Of a DNA stretch of 8,421 nucleotides, positions 1-6,602 are shown piece by piece (positions within the stretch are counted from its first letter, which is position 1; every line of letters begins with the position of its first letter). The notes under the pieces were generated by a model, which was given only the letters and a program-made list of their open reading frames with translations, searched no databases and was not told the DNA's origin. Position numbers and translations under genes: made by a program. This DNA is from an uncultured Ignavibacteria bacterium (lineage in GTDB: Bacteria > Bacteroidota > Ignavibacteria > SZUA-365), in contig CAJXSA010000161.1 in the NCBI GenBank assembly GCA_913060595.1, positions 1 to 8,421 of the forward strand, written 5' to 3'.

Positions 1-36
1 CCCGACCAGTCCGGCACCGATAATGATAATTTTCAT
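1..36 (-). CDS. N-terminus of a Rossmann-fold (FAD/NAD-binding) protein, partial
   Basis: Read leftward from an ATG at 36-34, the first 12 codons give MKIIIIGAGLVG before the window ends. This is a beta strand followed by GxGxxG, the dinucleotide-binding start of an FAD- or NAD(P)-dependent protein. Such N-termini occur in flavin monooxygenases and oxidases (for example kynurenine 3-monooxygenase or glycine oxidase types) and in TrkA-like NAD-binding proteins. Twelve residues cannot separate these. The gene is divergent from the M24 peptidase and shares a 133-bp intergenic region with it. An AGGAG at 57-53 on the minus strand is too far upstream to be a convincing ribosome site. Confidence that this is a real gene start is good; its function stays open. 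Confidence 0.7.
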   Translation of the reverse strand, partial: MKIIIIGAGLVG

Positions 37-48
37 GGAATCGTCGTG

Positions 49-78
49 TTGGCTCCTGTTTCGGCAATGGGCTAATAT
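49..78 (+). promoter_or_regulatory. possible sigma-70-type promoter for the M24 peptidase gene
   Basis: TTGGCT (49-54) and TAATAT (73-78) are separated by 18 bp and resemble -35 and -10 boxes. They lie about 90 bp before the ATG at 170 in a divergent intergenic region where a promoter is expected. This rests on motif matching only. The organism's promoter consensus is unknown and may differ from sigma-70. Confidence 0.3.
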
Positions 79-169
79 ACACTCCGTGTGAGGAACATGC
101 GACCTGCGTGCATCGCATGCGTCCGGAACGTATCTTTCTCCTTTCATCGCAAGGAAAACGAGGTTTCGC

Positions 170-1351
170 ATGAAGATGATTCGGGAAAAAGTACAGCAGG
201 CCGTGGAGATTTTGCAGGAAAAGAAAGTGGACATGTGGCTTACGTTCGTGCGCGAAAGCTCGAGCATGCCCGATCCCGCGCTGGACATGGTGGTCGGACA
301 GCATGCCACCTGGCAGACCGCATGGATTATCTGCCGGGACGGTGAGACCATCGCAGTCGCAGGAAGCCTGGATGTGGCGTCCATCGAGGACAATCCGGCC
401 TACGGAACCGTCGTCCCCTATGTGCAGGGGATTCGTGACGAGCTGCTCGGTGTGCTGCGGCGGAAGAATCCGCGGCGCATCGCGATCAATTACAGCACGG
501 ATTCGGTGATGGCCGACGGACTGACGCACGGCATGTATCTTCTCCTGATGTCCATGCTGGAAGGGACGCCGTACGCGAAACGCCTGGTTTCGTCACAGGA
601 TATCATCGCGGCTCTGCGAGGACGGAAAACATCGACGGAGATTCGCCATATGCGGAAAGCGATCCGCCTCACACTCGACATCTATGACGAGGTGACGGGT
701 TTTCTCGCGCCGGGGAAGACGGAGCAGGACGTCGCGCAGTTCATCCTCAAACGCGTTCGTGAACACGGTGTGGAACTGGCCTGGGACGAGGATCACTGTC
801 CTGCGGTGTTTACAGGCCCCGAGCATGCCGGCGCGCACTACGGTCCCACGAAGAGAAAGATCGAGGCGGGGCATGTGCTCAATATCGATTTCGGTGTCAA
901 AGTACACGGGTACTGTTCTGACCTGCAGCGCACATGGTATATTCGCAGGAAAGGGGAAAAAAAGGCGCCGAAAGAGGTACAGCACGGCTTCACGGTGATC
1001 AGGGATTCCATCAGGCGTGCGGCGGAGGCGATGCATCCGGGCGTCACTTCCTGGAAAATCGATGCGATCGCGCGTTCGCATATCACCGAGAACGGGTATC
1101 CCGAATATCCGCACGCGCTCGGACACCAGGTGGGACGTGCGGCCCATGACGGCGGTGTCGGGCTGCTGCCGCGCTGGGAGCGCTACGGAAAGCTGCCCTA
1201 CGGGAAACTCGAGGAGGGCGGGGTGTTTACCATTGAGCCCCGCCTGCCGATTGAGGGCTACGGTGTTGCGACAATCGAAGAAATCGTCTGGCTGACCGCC
1301 GACGGCGCACGTTTCCTTTCCAAACCGCAGCGCAGTCTCTTCCTGGTCTAG
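170..1351 (+). CDS. M24 family metallopeptidase (Xaa-Pro aminopeptidase-like)
   Basis: This is a 393-residue cytoplasmic protein with the two-domain build of creatinase/aminopeptidase P enzymes: an N-terminal domain of about 155 residues and a C-terminal pita-bread domain. The five dinuclear-metal ligands of the family are all visible: D240 in NIDFG, D251 in CSDLQRT, H319 in HALGHQVG, E356 in FTIEPRLP and E370 in ATIEEIV. The accessory histidines of aminopeptidase P also have counterparts (H315 and H326). The active site therefore looks intact, and a role in removing N-terminal residues next to proline from peptides is the most likely activity. Creatinase or other M24 hydrolase activities cannot be excluded. 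The start at 170 has GAGG at 160-163 with 6-nt spacing. There is no signal peptide. It is followed after 75 bp by the DUF6132 gene; no clear terminator lies between them. Confidence 0.93.
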   Translation: MKMIREKVQQAVEILQEKKVDMWLTFVRESSSMPDPALDMVVGQHATWQTAWIICRDGETIAVAGSLDVASIEDNPAYGTVVPYVQGIRDELLGVLRRKNPRRIAINYSTDSVMADGLTHGMYLLLMSMLEGTPYAKRLVSSQDIIAALRGRKTSTEIRHMRKAIRLTLDIYDEVTGFLAPGKTEQDVAQFILKRVREHGVELAWDEDHCPAVFTGPEHAGAHYGPTKRKIEAGHVLNIDFGVKVHGYCSDLQRTWYIRRKGEKKAPKEVQHGFTVIRDSIRRAAEAMHPGVTSWKIDAIARSHITENGYPEYPHALGHQVGRAAHDGGVGLLPRWERYGKLPYGKLEEGGVFTIEPRLPIEGYGVATIEEIVWLTADGARFLSKPQRSLFLV

Positions 1352-1426
1352 GGGTGTCGTTTTGCGCTGCAACGTTGCGCTCTTTGCCGCATCATACGTA
1401 CATGTGAAACCGAAGATTTTTCGCGC

Positions 1427-1663
1427 ATGCAGATACTGAAGAAAATACTTCCCCTGATCATTGGCGCCGCCGCAGGCTACGCCTACTGGTATTTCATTGG
1501 CTGCCTCAACGGCAGCTGTCCCATTACCGGGAAATGGTACACCAGCACGTTGTACGGTACGCTCGTCGGTGCATCCTGGCTGCTGCCAGGGAAGAAAAAA
1601 CATGTTCCGGCCGAGGAAGACGGCTCGGACGCTGAAGAATTGACACAGGAACAGAACAGGTAA
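1427..1663 (+). CDS. DUF6132 family small membrane protein
   Basis: This is a 78-residue protein with a hydrophobic N-terminal segment (about residues 7-25), then a conserved cysteine motif, C26-x4-C31-P-I-T, and a second weaker hydrophobic stretch (about 38-54). The tail is charged and acidic. The GC-x4-CPIT pattern between two membrane segments is what I recognise as the DUF6132 family, a group of short proteins of unknown function common in Bacteroidota and relatives. The paired cysteines could bind metal or form a thiol pair, but this is inference. The ribosome site is weak (GAAG at 1412-1415). The stop is 7 bp before the FmdB-like gene, so the two are probably co-transcribed. Confidence 0.8.
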   Translation: MQILKKILPLIIGAAAGYAYWYFIGCLNGSCPITGKWYTSTLYGTLVGASWLLPGKKKHVPAEEDGSDAEELTQEQNR

Positions 1664-1670
1664 CAGATCC

Positions 1671-1913
1671 ATGCCCATTTTCGAGTACAGCTGCAACGAG
1701 TGTTCCACCCGCTTCGACATCTTTCATAAGGGTGCGGAGGACAAGGATCTCGTGCAATGCCCGGAATGCTCTTCGCGTTCCGCTATGAAGCAGTTTTCAT
1801 CGTTCTCGGCATCCACCGGCGCCGCATCCGGTGCCGCACCCTCCTGCGAAGGGGGCAGCTGCGATGTGCCGTCCTACGGTGGCTGCGCCGGCGGCATGTG
1901 CGGGCTGCAGTAA
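1671..1913 (+). CDS. FmdB-type zinc-ribbon protein
   Basis: This 80-residue protein begins MPIFEYSCNECSTRFD, the signature start of the FmdB/CxxC zinc-ribbon regulatory family. C8-x2-C11 and C30-x2-C33 form the zinc knuckles. The remainder (about 43-80) is low in complexity: serine, alanine and glycine rich, with four further cysteines (C59, C64, C72, C77). Family members are small cytoplasmic proteins. FmdB was named as a putative regulator of formamidase expression in Methylophilus, but the function of most members is unknown, and no formamidase gene is present here. It lies 7 bp after the DUF6132 gene. The ACAGG at 1656-1660 is a poor ribosome site, so translational coupling is plausible. 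Confidence 0.88.
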   Translation: MPIFEYSCNECSTRFDIFHKGAEDKDLVQCPECSSRSAMKQFSSFSASTGAASGAAPSCEGGSCDVPSYGGCAGGMCGLQ

Positions 1914-1934
1914 GCGAATACCTTGCTGAAAAAT

Positions 1935-1965
1935 GAACGCGCTCCCCGTTGTGGGGAGCGCGTTC
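1935..1965. terminator. bidirectional intrinsic terminator between convergent genes
   Basis: A perfect 13-bp inverted repeat (1935-1947 with 1953-1965) encloses a 5-nt loop, GTTGT. It sits 21 bp after the FmdB-like stop and 20 bp after the DUF6599 stop on the other strand. On the minus strand the stem is followed by ATTTTT (from 1934 down to 1929), which makes it a good terminator for the leftward operon. On the plus strand the following sequence is only mildly U-rich, so rightward termination may be weaker. Confidence 0.85.
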
Positions 1966-1985
1966 TGTATTGATGCTTCGGCTGA

Positions 1986-2822
1986 TTACTTGATCCGCGT
2001 TCGCAGATTCTTGGCCCGTCCTCCAGCCAGGAAATACACGGTTTTTCCTCCCTTGACCAGGGCGGATGTGCCGTCTCCCCCCACGAACCAGCCTTTCGCC
2101 TTCAGCGCTCCGGGTACGCCGCTCTGCCGGAGAAATCGCTCGGCATCCCGTCGCGAGCGGAAGCGTATGATCGCGGCCTCGGTTTCTTTTTTCCCTTTCC
2201 CGAAGCGACTGTATTCCATCGCGAAGCGCTCGATGCCTGCGAAGCGATCGTTCCATGACGCCAGGGCGCTCTGCAGGGCAAGCGGACCGTGCAGGTATTT
2301 CATGGTCTGCAGTCCTGGAGAAAGCGGGCCGGTGCGGAAGAGTTCGTTCGGTCGAAAATCCTTCTTCCCTGCGCGCGCGAGCAGTGCTTTCGCGGCGCGC
2401 ATCGCCGCATCGCGGGTGTCGCGATGCCGGTCATACGGAACCACGGACACGAGATACTTGCCGCGGGCGAATAGAATCTGTTCCGGCCGCACACAGCTCC
2501 ACGTGGCCCCGGGTACGGTGCCCGTGCAGCTGCCGCGCAGAATGGAAAACATCCCGAAGGCGGCCTCGTCTGATCTCATTTCGTAGACATCCACCTGCAG
2601 TTCGTGGTCGGCCTTGCTGCAGCGCTGGGCGGTGACATTGCGAAAGCCGTACTCGAGGTAGAGTTCCGCGCCACCGTTGATGTATCCGTACAGCTGTTTG
2701 GCGTTATAGAAATCAGGATCCTCGATGGTCCAGCCCGGCAGGTCGCGCGAGATGACCAGAGGTCCGCCCGCGAACGCGACGGCACTGTGGATGAGAAGAA
2801 AGAGCGGAAGAAGGTATTTCAT
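1986..2822 (-). CDS. exported DUF6599 family protein
   Basis: This is a 278-residue protein with a Sec signal peptide (hydrophobic 3-16, likely cleavage after AFA at residue 18). The mature part carries LYGYINGGAELYLEYGF at 44-60, the hallmark I associate with DUF6599, followed by a stretch on changing and measuring a value (VDVYEMRSDEAAFGMF, 78-92). No catalytic motif is recognisable and function is unknown. The ATG overlaps the stop of the upstream DUF362 gene by 4 bp (ATGA), so the two are translationally coupled and probably act together outside the cytoplasmic membrane. It is the last gene of the operon and ends just before the terminator at 1935-1965. Family assignment is from memory of the motif and could not be searched. 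Confidence 0.82.
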   Translation of the reverse strand: MKYLLPLFLLIHSAVAFAGGPLVISRDLPGWTIEDPDFYNAKQLYGYINGGAELYLEYGFRNVTAQRCSKADHELQVDVYEMRSDEAAFGMFSILRGSCTGTVPGATWSCVRPEQILFARGKYLVSVVPYDRHRDTRDAAMRAAKALLARAGKKDFRPNELFRTGPLSPGLQTMKYLHGPLALQSALASWNDRFAGIERFAMEYSRFGKGKKETEAAIIRFRSRRDAERFLRQSGVPGALKAKGWFVGGDGTSALVKGGKTVYFLAGGRAKNLRTRIK

Positions 2823-3982
2823 GAGAGATCGATGCGAGTGTGGTGAATACGGTTGATATCGGCCACGCCGAGCTCGTAGCTCTCCGCCAGTTCGAGAAAA
2901 CCGCGTGCGCGTGGAGACGGTTTGTCCTGGACCTTCTTTTCCATGCGCATCGCTTCGACGATGGAGAGTCCGATGCGGTCCACGGCGACCGGGTCGCTTC
3001 CGACGAGCAGACGGTGATACGGGAGGATGAATTGAGGATTTGCCCCGGGACCGCCGTGGTAGCAGCCGATGAGTCCGTCGACGATGTTGAGTACGACCTT
3101 GTCCCGCAGCGGCGGAAAGCAGGGCACCTGTGCACAGGTCTCCGCCCAGAGGGGCTTATGCAGCCGTGCGGTGTTGGTGACAGCGCCGTAGGCGAGGTTT
3201 TTCATGCACAGGGTCACCGAGCTGCCCGCGTTTTTCAGTATGGGAAGGTTGATGATCTTGTCGACTTCCTTTGTGACGATGCTGCTGAAATACGAGTGTT
3301 TTCCCTCGTTGACCATGTACGGAAGCGTCTCTTCGTCGTAGCTGTCCTCGCAGTCCGCCCAGTAGTACCATTCTTTGTCGATGCGGTCCTCGCTGTAAAG
3401 CCGCCCGTTCGCATCGCGGAAGCTTCCTTCACTGTCCTTGCATTCGGTGCCGCGGATGCGGATGCCAGGGAATTCCTCGGTCGTGAATCCCGCGTCGTGC
3501 AGCTGGAACTCGCGACGGTCCCAGAGAACGATACTGTCGCGCGGTATACCGGCCGCTTCCAGCTGTGCGATGACGGCGCGCACGAGCGAAGGACTGGTCG
3601 AAAGCAGCTTCCCGGCCACCGGATTGACTTTCAATCCTATGCGGTCTCCCGGCTGCACGAAGCGAAGCCATGCCTGTGTGACGTCCGGGGCGCCGGTGAG
3701 TTCGCGCATGGATCGCGCCAGCATGGCTGTGGCACGCTCTTCGTCGATGACGCCATCCTGCACCGCCTGCGCATCGTACGCCTCGACCACCGTCCCCGGG
3801 TAGAGTCCGGGCATCGACGCCTCCGTGCGCGGATGCGCGAGGGCGTCCGCGATGTTCGTGGCGATGCCATCGTCTGCGGCACTGCGGATTGCCGTCGAAA
3901 GGGCCGGTGTCGGGAGCGTGGCGGCGACAGCCGTTCCGAGCCCCGCTTTCTTCAGGAAACCTCTGCGTGATGTTAATGCCAT
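2819..3982 (-). CDS. Tat-exported DUF362 domain protein
   Basis: Translation from the ATG at 3982 gives 387 residues. I chose this start because a near-perfect AAGGAGGT (3996-3989) lies 6 nt upstream and because it places a twin-arginine leader, SRRGFLKK, at residues 5-12. Upstream in-frame codons to 4057 lack this support. The body matches DUF362: GDRIGLKVN (112-120), DKIINLPILKNA (241-252), TLCMKNLAYGA (257-267), DGLIGCYHGGPGA (302-314) and LLVGSDPVAVD (325-335). Some DUF362 proteins carry ferredoxin-like CxxCxxC clusters; this one does not, but it has six scattered cysteines (181, 211, 259, 283, 288, 307). Tat export suggests the protein folds, possibly around a cofactor, before crossing the membrane. 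The biochemical role is unknown. It is the first gene of a two-gene operon with the DUF6599 gene. Confidence 0.88.
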   Translation of the reverse strand: MALTSRRGFLKKAGLGTAVAATLPTPALSTAIRSAADDGIATNIADALAHPRTEASMPGLYPGTVVEAYDAQAVQDGVIDEERATAMLARSMRELTGAPDVTQAWLRFVQPGDRIGLKVNPVAGKLLSTSPSLVRAVIAQLEAAGIPRDSIVLWDRREFQLHDAGFTTEEFPGIRIRGTECKDSEGSFRDANGRLYSEDRIDKEWYYWADCEDSYDEETLPYMVNEGKHSYFSSIVTKEVDKIINLPILKNAGSSVTLCMKNLAYGAVTNTARLHKPLWAETCAQVPCFPPLRDKVVLNIVDGLIGCYHGGPGANPQFILPYHRLLVGSDPVAVDRIGLSIVEAMRMEKKVQDKPSPRARGFLELAESYELGVADINRIHHTRIDLS

Positions 3983-4003
3983 ACCGGGACCTCCTTTTTT
4001 CAA

Positions 4004-4032
4004 TATGTACGGACTTTCGGGGGATTTTGCAA
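4004..4032 (-). promoter_or_regulatory. possible promoter of the DUF362-DUF6599 operon
   Basis: Reading leftward, TTGCAA (4032-4027), a 17-bp spacer and TACATA (4009-4004) lie 21 bp before the DUF362 start. The spacing is ideal but the -10 match is poor, and CATATT two bases further on is an alternative. A promoter is required in this gap because the terminator at 4096-4124 isolates the operon from upstream transcription. Confidence 0.33.
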
Positions 4033-4095
4033 CCGCTGGCAGACGCCGGATTCGCATGTGCGCCGGATCACTGCGACCGCTCGTGTGCAGAAACG

Positions 4096-4124
4096 AAAAA
4101 ACCCCGCACGTGGCGGGGTTTTTT
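4096..4124. terminator. intrinsic bidirectional terminator
   Basis: A 12-bp perfect inverted repeat (4096-4107 with 4113-4124) has a GC core, CCCCGC/GCGGGG, a 5-nt loop, ACGTG, and A6/T6 ends. It therefore carries a U-tract in either direction. It lies 21 bp beyond the stop of the leftward gene at 4146 and clearly serves that gene, while blocking read-through into the DUF362 operon. Confidence 0.93.
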
Positions 4125-4145
4125 CAACGCGTTGTATGTCAATGA

Positions 4146-4598
4146 TCAGAGTTCGCGCTCAACTTCGGCGAGGAAGCTGTCCTTGTTCTTCTCACTGTCC
4201 CAGCTGCGGGCCAGGTCGGCGCAATGACGGGCGACACGCGCGTCGTCATCGAACTTGGCGCGGCGTTCCACCGCGAAGCGGCCGAGGTCAGAGTCGAGGT
4301 GGAAGAGCGCGAGTGCGGCGAGGATGCGGAACTCAGGCTTGGGGTCGCTTTTCAGCGTTTCCATCATCGGCAGCACCGCATAGTTCAGATCGTAGGAAGG
4401 ATACGTTTCCTTCAGGTCGATCAGCAGCTGCATGGTGGCGGCACGGACTTCGAGTGAAGAATGCTCGAGGTTGGCCAGCACATTTGTCTTGATCAGTTCG
4501 ACCTGCTTCTCACTGAGCGCTTTCGATTCCTGCGCGTTGGCGAGCGGAGCGGCGAAAAGGACGAGGGCCAGGGCGAGTATGGATACAGTTGCTTTCAT
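4146..4598 (-). CDS. predicted exported HEAT-like helical protein, paralogue A
   Basis: Translation from ATG 4598 gives 150 residues. This start is preferred over an in-frame TTG at 4613 because GGAG (4611-4608) lies 9 nt upstream and overlaps the TTG region. A good Sec signal peptide is present (hydrophobic 5-17, cleavage after ANA at residue 22). The mature part is alpha-helical, with repeats of a leucine/alanine heptad-like kind: LLIDLKETYP, LPMMETL, RILAALALFHL and FDDDARVARHC. These resemble HEAT or armadillo-type helical pairs, but I cannot name a Pfam family. The C-terminus is acidic. The adjacent upstream gene (4707-5192) encodes a clear paralogue, with about 49 of 108 aligned residues identical and no gaps. 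No catalytic residues are apparent; a protein-binding role in the periplasm is possible but unproven. Confidence 0.82.
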   Translation of the reverse strand: MKATVSILALALVLFAAPLANAQESKALSEKQVELIKTNVLANLEHSSLEVRAATMQLLIDLKETYPSYDLNYAVLPMMETLKSDPKPEFRILAALALFHLDSDLGRFAVERRAKFDDDARVARHCADLARSWDSEKNKDSFLAEVEREL

Positions 4599-4644
4599 TT
4601 CTATTTTCTCCAATAAACAGTGTTTTTGATGTCTGACTCGGGGC

Positions 4645-4650
4645 AGTATA
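4645..4650 (-). promoter_or_regulatory. possible -10 box upstream of paralogue A
   Basis: TATACT reads leftward from 4650 to 4645, 46 bp before the ATG at 4598, and matches a sigma-70 -10 box in five of six positions. No good -35 is found at 16-18 bp. It could allow paralogue A to be transcribed separately from B. Confidence 0.25.
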
Positions 4651-4675
4651 CGGGGGTGGTTTCGCGAAGTTGCGC

Positions 4676-4717
4676 GGGAGCCGAAAAAAAATCAAAAAAA
4701 TATTTTTTATTGCTCCC
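4676..4717 (-). terminator. possible weak terminator or AT-rich hairpin after paralogue B
   Basis: GGGAGC (4676-4681) and GCTCCC (4712-4717) form a 6-bp stem around an almost pure A/T interior with A8, A7 and T6 runs. The RNA of the leftward transcript would hold an A6 segment able to pair with either of two U-tracts. The stop codon of paralogue B (4709-4707) is inside it. It might slow or end transcription between the paralogues, but it lacks the compact GC stem of a classical terminator. Confidence 0.35.
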
Positions 4718-5192
4718 GGGGACCGGATTCCGCGATTTTGCTGTCGTTTTGACTGCCGGCGTAGCTGCTTGACGGGAGTATGCGGTTGCCCCAGTAATAG
4801 AAAAGACGTGTGCACTGCTGGGCGACACGCGGGGAATCGTCGTAGAGTGCGCGACGCTGTACGGCATAGCGTCCCCGTCTGTCACCTATATGGTAGAGAG
4901 CGACCGCCGCGAGTATGCGAAGTCCCTCGCTGTCATCCTGCTTGAGAATGCGCATCACGGGAAGCTGTGCGAAACTCAGATCGATTTCCGGATGGGATTT
5001 CCGCAGATCGATCAAAAGCTGCAGGCTGTTGGCGCGGATATTTGTGATGCGGTGGCCAAGGTTGTGGCGGATGTTCTGCTGTATTGCGGTGATCTGCTGC
5101 GGCGTAAGGCCGCCGTCAGCTGTCCCCTGCGGGGTCGCGACAGGATCGCCCGTCAAAAGGACGAATGCGAGCGCAGTTATGATGGCGTTCAT
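4707..5192 (-). CDS. predicted exported HEAT-like helical protein, paralogue B
   Basis: This is a 161-residue protein. The ATG at 5192 has a strong ribosome site, GGAGGT (5203-5198), 5 nt upstream. The N-terminus is hydrophobic (MNAIITALAFVLLTG) but lacks the usual positive residues, so export is likely yet less certain than for paralogue A. Residues 29-137 align without gaps to paralogue A: shared elements include LQLLIDL, IDL, ALP-like LP, RILAA-ALYH, GRYAVQRRA and DDSPRVAQQC. The C-terminal 20-odd residues differ (serine and charge rich rather than acidic), suggesting the tails diverged after duplication. Function is unknown. The gene lies upstream of paralogue A in the same orientation with a 108-bp gap containing an AT-rich hairpin, and it is divergent from the MFS gene. 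Confidence 0.8.
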   Translation of the reverse strand: MNAIITALAFVLLTGDPVATPQGTADGGLTPQQITAIQQNIRHNLGHRITNIRANSLQLLIDLRKSHPEIDLSFAQLPVMRILKQDDSEGLRILAAVALYHIGDRRGRYAVQRRALYDDSPRVAQQCTRLFYYWGNRILPSSSYAGSQNDSKIAESGPREQ

Positions 5193-5368
5193 AATGTACC
5201 TCCGGCAACAGGATTGTCTGAAATGCGTGACGTGCTGTGAAGGGATACGGAAGCGCTGGCGGCAAGTTGCACGCAGGATGCGATGTCGATCGATGGTACC
5301 GGAAAAGTGCCCAGGTTCGTCTGCGCAACGGTAGTGCCGGAGGCACCTGTCGTCTTGGAATTCGCGAC

Positions 5369-6547
5369 ATGGCTGGATACTTTGTGCCGATGAAACGGAC
5401 GCCCCTCGCCATCATATTCGCCATTACGTTTATCGACCTGCTCGGTTTCGGGATTGTTATTCCCATCATCCCGTCTTACGCGGGAAGCAGTTTCGAGGCG
5501 AGTGATGTCACCGTGGGTTTCCTGGTCGCCTCCTTTTCATTCGCGCAGCTTCTGTTCACGCCGGTATGGGGCCGTCTGTCGGACAGGTACGGCCGTCGTC
5601 CGATACTGCTGTTCGGCCTGATCCTGACCGTGATCAGTTATGTGCTGTTCGGACTCGCATCCTCGCTTCCGATGCTGTTTTTTTCGCGGCTGCTGGGCGG
5701 AGTGGGCGGCGCCAACATTTCCGCTGCGCAGGCATACATTTCCGATGTCACGAGGCCGGAAGATCGCGCGAAGGGGATGGGGCTTATCGGGGCGGCATTC
5801 GGTCTCGGATTCGTTTTCGGCCCCTTCATTGGCGGAATGCTCGTGCAGTACGGCTACGACGTGCCGGGCTTCGCCGCCGCGGCCCTGTCTGCGGTCGCAC
5901 TGCTCACGGCGGCCTTTGCGCTGCCGGAATCCCTTCCCTCCGCGCAGCGCGGGGAAGCGGCCGCCTCGGGTATCAGCCTGCGTCTGCTGATCGAGGCGCT
6001 GCGCCGTCCGAAGATCGGCATGCTGCTGCTGCTCTTCTTCCTGATCACCTTCGGATATGCGAACATATATGCCACGTTCCCCCTGATCTCCGTGCGCGAG
6101 TTCGGATACAGCGACAGGGAAGTGGGCTACCTGTTCGGCTTCATCGGAATTATCAGCGCCGCGACACAGGGGGGACTGATACGCCTGCTCTCGTCGCGTT
6201 TCCACGAAAGGGAGCTTTTTCTTGCCGGCGCAATGCTCACGGCGGTGGGCCTTGTGCTGATCCCCTATTACCACGGGACCGTGCCCCTTCTTATCGTCCT
6301 TGCGGTGCTATCTGTGGGAACGGGCATCATGACACCGAGCTGCCTCGGTCTCATCTCCCGTCACGCCGATGCGCGGCAGCAGGGCGGGGTGCTCGGCATC
6401 AACCAGGCGCTCGGTGCACTCGGGCGTGTTCTCGGTCCCATCTGGGGCGCGTTCGTCTTCCAGGCTATCGGCACAACATGGCCGTTCCTGACCGGCGGCA
6501 TCGTGCTGCTGCTGGTGTTCATACTCATCCGCCGCACACTGTGGTAA
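5369..6547 (+). CDS. MFS transporter, TetA-like drug/H+ antiporter (DHA1 type)
   Basis: Translation from 5369 gives a 392-residue inner-membrane protein, the usual size for a 12-helix major facilitator. The first helix carries FIDLLGFGIVIPIIP, the typical TetA/DHA1 opening. Motif A is present between helices 2 and 3 (GRLSDRYGRRP, 68-78). Motif C, the antiporter signature, is in helix 5 (GAAFGLGFVFGPFIGG, 141-156). It probably exports a small hydrophobic drug or metabolite in exchange for protons; the substrate is not predictable and tetracycline resistance should not be assumed. The start is uncertain. ATG 5369 has GGAA at 5357-5360 with 8-nt spacing, while ATG 5390 fits homologues better but has a distant GGAT. 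The 176 bp upstream (5193-5368) is a divergent intergenic region without a convincing promoter motif. The PP2C gene follows after 55 bp without a terminator. Confidence 0.92.
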   Translation: MAGYFVPMKRTPLAIIFAITFIDLLGFGIVIPIIPSYAGSSFEASDVTVGFLVASFSFAQLLFTPVWGRLSDRYGRRPILLFGLILTVISYVLFGLASSLPMLFFSRLLGGVGGANISAAQAYISDVTRPEDRAKGMGLIGAAFGLGFVFGPFIGGMLVQYGYDVPGFAAAALSAVALLTAAFALPESLPSAQRGEAAASGISLRLLIEALRRPKIGMLLLLFFLITFGYANIYATFPLISVREFGYSDREVGYLFGFIGIISAATQGGLIRLLSSRFHERELFLAGAMLTAVGLVLIPYYHGTVPLLIVLAVLSVGTGIMTPSCLGLISRHADARQQGGVLGINQALGALGRVLGPIWGAFVFQAIGTTWPFLTGGIVLLLVFILIRRTLW

Positions 6548-6602
6548 ATTCTGCCGTGACCTCGTATTTTTCTTGTAACATTCTATTGCCCACTTCGGAA
6601 CC

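Noticed and set aside
1364..1380. Hairpin GCGC/GCGC with palindromic GCAACGTTGC after the M24 gene
   Set aside because: The stem is short and no U-tract follows, so I do not call a terminator.
593..1720. A 375-codon leftward open frame across the M24, DUF6132 and FmdB genes
   Set aside because: It overlaps three well-supported genes on the other strand and its product has no recognisable domain.
2840..3970. A 376-codon open frame on the plus strand antisense to the DUF362 gene
   Set aside because: It is a mirror of a GC-rich gene whose own strand carries a clear family match, Tat leader and strong ribosome site. The antisense product has no recognisable motif.
3983..4057. Upstream extension of the DUF362 protein by 25 residues
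   Set aside because: The strong AAGGAGGT lies within this extension and points to the ATG at 3982, which also places the Tat motif near the N-terminus.
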